In this document: piece by piece, positions 58,726 through 64,000 of the stretch | How the letters are laid out: each line of letters begins with the position of its first letter | How positions within the stretch are numbered: position 1 is the first letter of the stretch | Assembly (NCBI RefSeq): GCF_004361065.1 | Contig: NZ_SELT01000001.1 | Span: 62,001 to 126,000, forward strand | Length of the DNA: 64,000 nucleotides | From: Cognatilysobacter terrigena | Lineage (GTDB): Bacteria; Pseudomonadota; Gammaproteobacteria; Xanthomonadales; Xanthomonadaceae | Direction: 5' to 3' | Position numbers and translations under genes: made by a program | The notes under the pieces: model-generated | Database searches by the model: none | What the model saw: the letters and a program-made list of their open reading frames with translations, nothing else | What the model was told of the DNA's origin: nothing

Positions 58726-59975
58726 GACGCGCGATACCGGACGGTCTTGTGCCAGACGAACTCGCGGCGGAACAGGCGGTCGAACAGCAACTGCTCCAGC
58801 GTCGCGCGCGTCACGGCGACCACACTGGTGACGAAGCCGAGCAGGTTGAGCGGCAGCAGGCGCGCGCTCGCGCGCTTATCGTCGAGGTAGCAACCTGCCG
58901 CGAGTTCGAAGAACGCGGCGAAGTTGCCGAGGCTGCCGTAGAGGAATACGCCGAGGCCGAGCAGCAGGCCGTCGAAGGGCAGCGGGCGGCCGAGATAGAA
59001 CAGCAGGATGATGAGCGTCAGCGCGGACAACGTCAGCGCCGGCATCAGGTAGACGCAGAGCAGGAGCACGGCGTCGATCTTCTCGATGCCGCGCAGTCGG
59101 CGGCTGCCGATCACGCCCCAGAAGTGACGCGCGAGCGACTGGTTATGGCCCTTGGCCCAGCGCGCGATCTGCCGCGAGCGCACCTGCCAGTTCTCCGGCA
59201 CTTCCTCGTAACACTCGGCGCGGTTCTGGTACGCCGTCTTCCAGCCGCGCAGCAGCAGGCGGTAGGTGAGCTCGGTGTCCTCGGCGAGTACGTCGTCGCT
59301 CCAGCCGCCGATCGCGTTCAATGCCGCAAGGCGCACGCCACCGGTAGTGCCGCCGTACTGCGGCACGAGCTGCAGCGTCATGCGCGCCTGCTGGTCGACC
59401 TGGTAACCGCCCGAACGCTCGATGTCGAGCAGACGCGTGAGCAGTCCGCGATCGGCATTCAGTGGTACGACGCGACCCATCACGGCGCCGACTTCAGGGT
59501 CGAAGAAGGGTGCGACGAGTTGGCGGATCAGGCCGCGCGACGGCACGTAGTCCGCGTCGAACACGATGAGGATGTCGGAATCGACGAACGCCGCAGCGTC
59601 TTTCAGCGCCGCCGCCTTGCCGGGTTTTCCGCCGGTGCGATGGAACGGACGAATCAGGCCGGGATAGCGTTCGACGTAGGCGTCGATGATCTCGCGCGTC
59701 GCGTCGACCGAGCGGTCGTTGACCGGCATGATCACCAGGCGGTCGAGCGGATAATCGACCGTCAGCAACGCATCGAGGCAATAGCGGATCACGCGCTCTT
59801 CGTTGTGCGCGGCGATCTGCACCGTGACGGTCGGCCAGTCCGCGGCGTCGATGTCGCGGTACGGATCGCGCGGCGGGCGGAACAGGCGGATCCACGTGAA
59901 CACGTAATGGCGGAACGCGTACACCGACACGAGGCCGATGATCGCGTACAGCAGCATTTCGATCGCGAGGATCAC
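58722..59975 (-). CDS. GT2 processive glycosyltransferase
   Basis: A 417-residue membrane glycosyltransferase: one N-terminal and about four C-terminal membrane segments around a GT-A domain. Catalytic motifs are complete: MPVNDRSVDAT, FDADYVPSRG (DxD-type), LAEDTEL and the acceptor QxxRW motif in SRQIARWAKG. It resembles PgaC/HasA/cellulose synthase-like enzymes that polymerise and export a glycan. It is the second such enzyme in the locus. Confidence 0.88.
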   Translation of the reverse strand: MILAIEMLLYAIIGLVSVYAFRHYVFTWIRLFRPPRDPYRDIDAADWPTVTVQIAAHNEERVIRYCLDALLTVDYPLDRLVIMPVNDRSVDATREIIDAYVERYPGLIRPFHRTGGKPGKAAALKDAAAFVDSDILIVFDADYVPSRGLIRQLVAPFFDPEVGAVMGRVVPLNADRGLLTRLLDIERSGGYQVDQQARMTLQLVPQYGGTTGGVRLAALNAIGGWSDDVLAEDTELTYRLLLRGWKTAYQNRAECYEEVPENWQVRSRQIARWAKGHNQSLARHFWGVIGSRRLRGIEKIDAVLLLCVYLMPALTLSALTLIILLFYLGRPLPFDGLLLGLGVFLYGSLGNFAAFFELAAGCYLDDKRASARLLPLNLLGFVTSVVAVTRATLEQLLFDRLFRREFVWHKTVRYRAS

Positions 59976-60835
59976 TTGCGCGCACCCGGGCGCGCGTCAC
60001 GCCAGCTCATGCCCCAGCCGTAGAGGCAGACGAACCAGAACACGAACAGCGGCGGGCCGAGCAGCAGGTAGATGAGCGGGTGCACGAGCAGCGAGCCGTG
60101 CTGGATGAGCACCGCTTCGAACGCCGCGAGCAGCGGCGTCACGACGAAGAAATACAGTTCGCCGACGAGCGTCAGCGCGATGCGCCGCCACCAGCCGAAG
60201 TCGAGCGGGTAGTAGCAGAACGCGAGGATCCACGGCAGCAGCAGCATGCTGGCCCAGCCGCAATGCAGCATCGTCGTGGCGTGCGCACCGCCCGCATACG
60301 GATACGAGGCCGGTGCGATGACGAAATACGCGCAGGCGCTGAGCTGCACTAGTGCGGCGAAGCGCAGCAGGTAGATCGCGGGAAGCAGGCGCCGCGGCAA
60401 CAGCGCGGTGGCGAGCAGCACCGCGACGGTAATCGCGGTGATGTTGAGCCACTGCGTCGGCGACGGTGCGCCCGCATCGAGGCGGGGCTCGGGGACCCGC
60501 GCGAACAGGACGCCTGCGGCCGTCGACACGAAGCGCATGTCCGGCAGGCATTGAACGAGGACGGACTTGAGCGTGGCGCCCCAGAGCGCCGCGATGGGCT
60601 GCATCGCCGCGACCAGCGCCAGCCAGACGGCGGCGGCGAGCGCGAAGGCGTTGAGGGTGCGGATGCCGACACGGTCGAGCCAGCGCACCGCGCGGTGGCG
60701 GGGAATGGTGGTGCCGCGATAACCGAGTTGCGCGAGACGTCCGAGATCGTCGGCAGGCACGACGGCGCCCGCCGCGGGTGCGGCGTCGAGCGCAGTCAGG
60801 CGCTCAGTGGTCGCAGAAGACGGCGAGCTGGACAC
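59972..60835 (-). CDS. Multi-pass membrane protein of the exopolysaccharide locus
   Basis: A 287-residue protein starting at GTG 60835 (GGAACG just upstream). A polar N-terminus of about 60 residues precedes about six hydrophobic segments. The start lies inside the YaiO-like gene end (32-base overlap in another frame) and the stop overlaps the GT2 start as ATGA. I recognise no family; a partner of the glycosyltransferase is the simplest guess from context. Confidence 0.65.
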   Translation of the reverse strand: MSSSPSSATTERLTALDAAPAAGAVVPADDLGRLAQLGYRGTTIPRHRAVRWLDRVGIRTLNAFALAAAVWLALVAAMQPIAALWGATLKSVLVQCLPDMRFVSTAAGVLFARVPEPRLDAGAPSPTQWLNITAITVAVLLATALLPRRLLPAIYLLRFAALVQLSACAYFVIAPASYPYAGGAHATTMLHCGWASMLLLPWILAFCYYPLDFGWWRRIALTLVGELYFFVVTPLLAAFEAVLIQHGSLLVHPLIYLLLGPPLFVFWFVCLYGWGMSWRDARPGARK

Positions 60836-61598
60836 CGTTCCGCTCGTAGTTCGGATTGCCGTAGTGCTCGACCTGCATGTGCGTGCCGCAGCGCTTCGTC
60901 CACCAGCGACGCCACGCCAGCGACGTCGAGTTGCTCGGGAAATCGACGAGCGCGGTCGCGTCGCCGATCAGCTGGTAAGCCTCGCGGCCGACGTCGTGAC
61001 GCGCGATCCAGTACTGCTGGCCTTCGTGTCCCCAGGTCGCGGCGAGATAGCTCGCATGCGAGTTCACGTCGCCCGGATTGCTGTGGTTCGGGCGCCAGCC
61101 CGCCTCCAGCACCCAGGAATGCGGCGCGTACCAGGCTGCAGAGACGAGCGCGCGCGTGTCCTGATGGCCGTCGGTTGCGCGATTGCCGCCGACGCCGAGC
61201 GTGGTGACGAGCTGGCCGTTCGCGAGCCACTTTCGGCTGATCGCGGCGTCGGCCGTCCACTCGGGGAAGATGAAGTCGCTGGCGCCGAAGCCGACCGTCG
61301 CGGTCGCGTACCACTTCGGCGAGAAGGTCTGCTGGATGCCGAACGATGCGAACTGGCCCCGATCGCCGAAGCGTTCGGCGGTCACCAGTTCGTAGCTGTA
61401 GACGCGCGCCGGGTCGCGCCACTCGCTGCCGCGGACGTAAAGGCCTTTCCACTCGCCGAACCCGTCCGTGAGGCGGTGGTAGTCGGCGCCGACCTGCACG
61501 TTGCCATTGGCCAACGCGGCCGGTGCGACGAGTGCGCACAGCAGGGCGAGTGCGCCGCGGCACGCGCGCACGGCGAAAGAGACGGATCGTTCGGGCAT
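60804..61598 (-). CDS. YaiO-family outer-membrane beta-barrel protein
   Basis: A 264-residue exported protein with a signal peptide (to about residue 31, VAPAALA). Alternating amphipathic strands follow, rich in aromatic residues (VQVGADYHRLTDGFGEW, YATATVGFGASDFIFPEW, NPNYERNGVQLAVFC). The spacing matches YaiO-type barrels seen in polysaccharide loci, sometimes in place of PgaA. It could be the outer-membrane exit pore for the polymer; inference from position. Confidence 0.75.
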   Translation of the reverse strand: MPERSVSFAVRACRGALALLCALVAPAALANGNVQVGADYHRLTDGFGEWKGLYVRGSEWRDPARVYSYELVTAERFGDRGQFASFGIQQTFSPKWYATATVGFGASDFIFPEWTADAAISRKWLANGQLVTTLGVGGNRATDGHQDTRALVSAAWYAPHSWVLEAGWRPNHSNPGDVNSHASYLAATWGHEGQQYWIARHDVGREAYQLIGDATALVDFPSNSTSLAWRRWWTKRCGTHMQVEHYGNPNYERNGVQLAVFCDH

Positions 61599-61691
61599 GG
61601 GATGGCTTGGCGTCGACGGAAGCGCGGCGGTCCCCCCGGATCGCGCGCGTGCGGGCAGGATACCGGTCCCGCGGGGCGCTGCCCACCGCGA

Positions 61692-62186
61692 CTAGGCCGG
61701 CGATCGCCTGTCGACGGGGAGGACCGGGATCACGGCCATCGGCTCGGCATCCTCGTTCATGTCCAGGATCGCGACGCGGACCTCGGCCAGCGCATGCGGC
61801 ACGCCGGGAGAAGCGCCGAGCGCCGCGGCGATCTCGTCGATGGGCACGTCGCGGAACGGTGCGCGACGCTCGTTGCCTCGGAATCGCAGCCGGTTGTACT
61901 CCGCCCAGCCGATCAGCGCGAAGCCCGTGATCGCCGCCGCGGCGGGCAGGGCGAAGACGACGAACCGGTCGACCTGCTCGCTGCGTTGATACAGCTCGCC
62001 ATAGATGTCGGCCAGCCCGAACCACCAGACCACCGCCGTGGCCAGTGGCAGCCAGAGGTAGGCGTAGAACAGCCACGCGAGCAACGTGACGAGGCTCCAC
62101 GTCGCGCGATGAAGCGGAGGTTGCGCGCGGGGCCGCACGATCAGCCGCGAGTCGAGCTTCTTCGGTGTGCGGCGACGTCGCTTCAT
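61692..62186 (-). CDS. pgaD: PgaD-like accessory protein of poly-GlcNAc synthesis
   Basis: A 164-residue protein with a basic N-terminus (MKRRRRTPKKLDSRLIVRPR) and two membrane segments (about 32-60 and 80-100); the motif YAYLWLPLATAVVWWFG is typical of PgaD. PgaD works with PgaC and binds c-di-GMP to activate polymerisation. It overlaps pgaC as ATGA. A second PgaD-like gene lies on the other side of pgaC. Confidence 0.85.
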   Translation of the reverse strand: MKRRRRTPKKLDSRLIVRPRAQPPLHRATWSLVTLLAWLFYAYLWLPLATAVVWWFGLADIYGELYQRSEQVDRFVVFALPAAAAITGFALIGWAEYNRLRFRGNERRAPFRDVPIDEIAAALGASPGVPHALAEVRVAILDMNEDAEPMAVIPVLPVDRRSPA

Positions 62187-63427
62187 CGCAGCCCCCGATC
62201 CGGACTGGCCCACGTCGCGCGTCGCAGGCCGCGTCGGCGCGCGAGCAACGTAGCGGGTACGGCGGCGACGGTCGTTGCGAAGCTGAGCATCCAGTAGGCG
62301 ACCGGATACCAGATCACCCAGTAGTAGCTGCGGCCGACGTGCGTCTCGTAGCGGCGATCGATGATCAGGCTGGTCGCGAACTGCAGCAGGCAGACCAGCC
62401 CGAGCACGACGCCGTGCCACGACGGAATGAGGGTGTCGACGCGCCAGGCCGGTGGCAGCGCGACGAACTTGCCGATCGCCCACAGCGCGAACATCAGCGC
62501 CATCGAATAGGCCCACAGCACGCTGAGCACGTATTCGAGCACGACGCCCCACATCCGTCGCTTCCGCCAGGAGAAGAAGTCGCCGATGTGACGGACCAGA
62601 ACTTCGACGCCGCCGCGCGCCCAGCGCAGGCGCTGCTGCCACAGTCCCTTGAGCGTCTCCGGCATGAGGATGAAACACATCGCATTCGGCTCGTAGCGGA
62701 TGTCCCAGTGATCGAGCTGGAGACGCCAGCTGATGTCGATGTCCTCGGTGACGATCGTGTCCGACCAGTAGCCGATGCGATGCAGCGCGCTGCGGCGGAA
62801 TGCCGCGATCACGCCGGAGATCGTGAACACCCGGCCGTAGACACGCTGCGCCCGCTTGATCATCCCGATGATCGCGGAGAACTCGCCGACCTGCAGCCGG
62901 CCCAGCAGCGTCGAACGGTTGCGGATACGCGGGTTACCCGTCACCGCGCCGACGCGCGGACCGTCGGTGAGATGCCACACCATCCAGTGCACGGCGTACT
63001 CGTCGAGCACGGCGTCGCCGTCGATGCAGACGAGGTATTCCGAGCGCGCGGCCAACGCCCCCATGCGCAGCGCATTGGCCTTGCCGAGGTTACGGCTGAG
63101 GTGCAGCACGCGAAGCCGCGGATTCGCGCGGGCCAGCGTGTTCAGCTGCTCGGCGGTGTCGTCGGTGCTGCCGTCGTCGATCGCGACGACTTCATAGTCC
63201 GGAGACCGTTGCGCCAACGCGGCGCCGATCGTATCCCGGACGTTCGGGCCTTCGTTGTGGCACGGCACCAGGATGGTGGCGAGCGGGTAGTGCAGCAGCG
63301 CCGGCGGTTCGTCGCGGTGCAGTGCGTGGCGCTCGCGCCGGAAGAAGTAATACAGCGCGCCCGTTATCCAGACGAACGACATCAGCATCGGGTAGAAGAA
63401 CGTGCATTCGAACAGGACGCCGATCAT
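62183..63427 (-). CDS. pgaC: Poly-beta-1,6-GlcNAc synthase
   Basis: A 414-residue GT2 enzyme that polymerises UDP-GlcNAc at the inner membrane. It has membrane segments at both ends and a complete GT-A domain: AIDDGSTDDTAEQL, CIDGDAVLDEY, TEDIDISWRL and the QxxRW motif in QQRLRWARGG. The N-terminal half (FYPMLMSFVWITGALYYFFR) is PgaC-like. With flanking pgaD-like genes it is the best-defined part of the locus; polymer identity is inferred from the family. Confidence 0.9.
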   Translation of the reverse strand: MIGVLFECTFFYPMLMSFVWITGALYYFFRRERHALHRDEPPALLHYPLATILVPCHNEGPNVRDTIGAALAQRSPDYEVVAIDDGSTDDTAEQLNTLARANPRLRVLHLSRNLGKANALRMGALAARSEYLVCIDGDAVLDEYAVHWMVWHLTDGPRVGAVTGNPRIRNRSTLLGRLQVGEFSAIIGMIKRAQRVYGRVFTISGVIAAFRRSALHRIGYWSDTIVTEDIDISWRLQLDHWDIRYEPNAMCFILMPETLKGLWQQRLRWARGGVEVLVRHIGDFFSWRKRRMWGVVLEYVLSVLWAYSMALMFALWAIGKFVALPPAWRVDTLIPSWHGVVLGLVCLLQFATSLIIDRRYETHVGRSYYWVIWYPVAYWMLSFATTVAAVPATLLARRRGLRRATWASPDRGLR

Positions 63428-63565
63428 CAGGCGCCCTCGACATCACGTGCGTCACGTGTCTCGTTTTGGTGATCCCCGCGTCCGTGCAAGGCGCATCGAT
63501 ACGACGCAACAGAACCCAGCCGCACGGAACCTCCCGGCATCGACCGGGCGCCAGTGTTGCCTCGA

Positions 63566-63602
63566 CCGTGTGAGCCCGCGGTGGCCGCCGCGGCTCACAC
63601 GG
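63566..63602. other. Long hairpin between the second pgaD-like gene and pgaC
   Basis: An 11-bp perfect inverted repeat, CCGTGTGAGCC with GGCTCACACGG (63566-63576 and 63592-63602), lies nine bases downstream of the upstream pgaD-like stop. No T-tract follows on either strand, so it is more likely an mRNA-stability or partial termination element than a simple terminator. The rest of 63428-63611 shows nothing recognisable. Confidence 0.6.
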
Positions 63603-63611
63603 TGTTGACCG

Positions 63612-64000
63612 TTACAGCGCGAACGGTGTCGAGCGGTGGATGCCCGATAGACGCGCATCTTCGCCCATCGCCAGGGTCATCGACTTCGCACCGGCGAGGC
63701 GGTCGGACAGTTCCATCGGCGCGCCCAGCGACTCCGCCACTTCCGGCAGCTGCACGTTGCCCGGATTCGAGCGACGGTCCGGCCCGCTGAAGCGGTGCCG
63801 GTTCCACTCCGCCCAGGCGACGAGCACGACCGTGGCGATCACGCCGATGATCGCGATGGTCAGCAGCATCATCTCGTCGATGCGGTTGTTGCGGACGTAC
63901 AGCTCCACATAGCTGGTGCGGACGCCCAGCAGCCAGGCGATCACCGTGATGAGCGGCAGCCAGAGGTAGGCGTACAGCACCCAGGCGGCGAGGGTGAGCA
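63612..64000 (-). CDS. pgaD: Second PgaD-like protein (N-terminus beyond the window)
   Basis: The frame is open to the window edge, giving at least 129 residues. The segment LAAWVLYAYLWLPLITVIAW closely parallels the other PgaD-like protein, as does WAEWNRHRFSGPDRRSN (WAEYNRLRFRGNERR there) and the C-terminal MTLAMGEDARL. Two membrane segments are visible. It is probably the last gene of a further pga unit lying to the right, making pgaD duplicated. Confidence 0.82.
   Translation of the reverse strand, partial: LTLAAWVLYAYLWLPLITVIAWLLGVRTSYVELYVRNNRIDEMMLLTIAIIGVIATVVLVAWAEWNRHRFSGPDRRSNPGNVQLPEVAESLGAPMELSDRLAGAKSMTLAMGEDARLSGIHRSTPFAL

Noticed and set aside
1-64000. CRISPR arrays, insertion sequences, rRNA operons, phage genes
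   Set aside because: None seen: no regularly spaced repeats outside the adhesin stalk, no transposase or integrase frames, no rRNA-like sequence.

Overview
The window is a GC-rich gammaproteobacterial chromosome segment, most likely from the Lysobacteraceae (Xanthomonadaceae), close to Lysobacter. The evidence is the arginine cluster, which encodes an N-acetylornithine carbamoyltransferase and a fused N-acetylglutamate kinase/synthase as in Xanthomonas. A FimX-like protein, a DksA with a long Lys/Ala/Pro tail, and GTG/TTG starts with tight ATGA/GTGA junctions point the same way. Coding density is high, and most genes sit in short operons closed by GC-rich hairpins.

Layout. 1-2.3 kb: xseA (cut by the window edge), ispG, a PAP2 phosphatase. 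2.5-7.8 kb: two surface genes, a large secreted subtilase and a trimeric autotransporter adhesin with a 42-nt repeat stalk. 7.9-12.8 kb, minus strand: ALDH7-type dehydrogenase, DUF4190 membrane protein, pyrD, murB, EamA transporter. 12.9-13.2 kb: tRNA-Arg(CCT) and tRNA-Ala(CGC). 13.2-24.1 kb: an accessory island between tRNA-Ala and rnd. It holds eleven related small secreted proteins (two apparently decayed), then a two-part YD/RHS protein whose second half ends in an HExxH metallopeptidase-like tip, then a probable immunity lipoprotein. 24.1-35.5 kb: rnd, an FGE-domain lipoprotein, an M48 peptidase, phaR, phbB, gluQ, htpX, fimX, epmB and efp. 35.6-46.9 kb: mtaD-ubiG-mupP-synthase-like gene, folE2, M23 lipoprotein, yidD, dksA, membrane proteins, sufE, cysS and a periplasmic protein. 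46.9-54.7 kb: the arginine operon (argF', argG, argE, argAB fusion, GNAT, argC, argH) behind what looks like an arginine-sensing transcription attenuator. 54.7-64 kb: wecB, then a minus-strand exopolysaccharide locus (two pgaD-like genes, pgaC, YaiO-type outer membrane protein, membrane protein, second GT2, polymer-forming protein, deacetylase-like protein) running off the window.

The two most interesting items are: (1) the leader before argF', where an Arg-rich short ORF is followed by three mutually exclusive pairings and a U-tract; and (2) the island of diversified small secreted proteins beside a Sec-exported split RHS toxin candidate. All calls come from reading the sequence; no database search was run.
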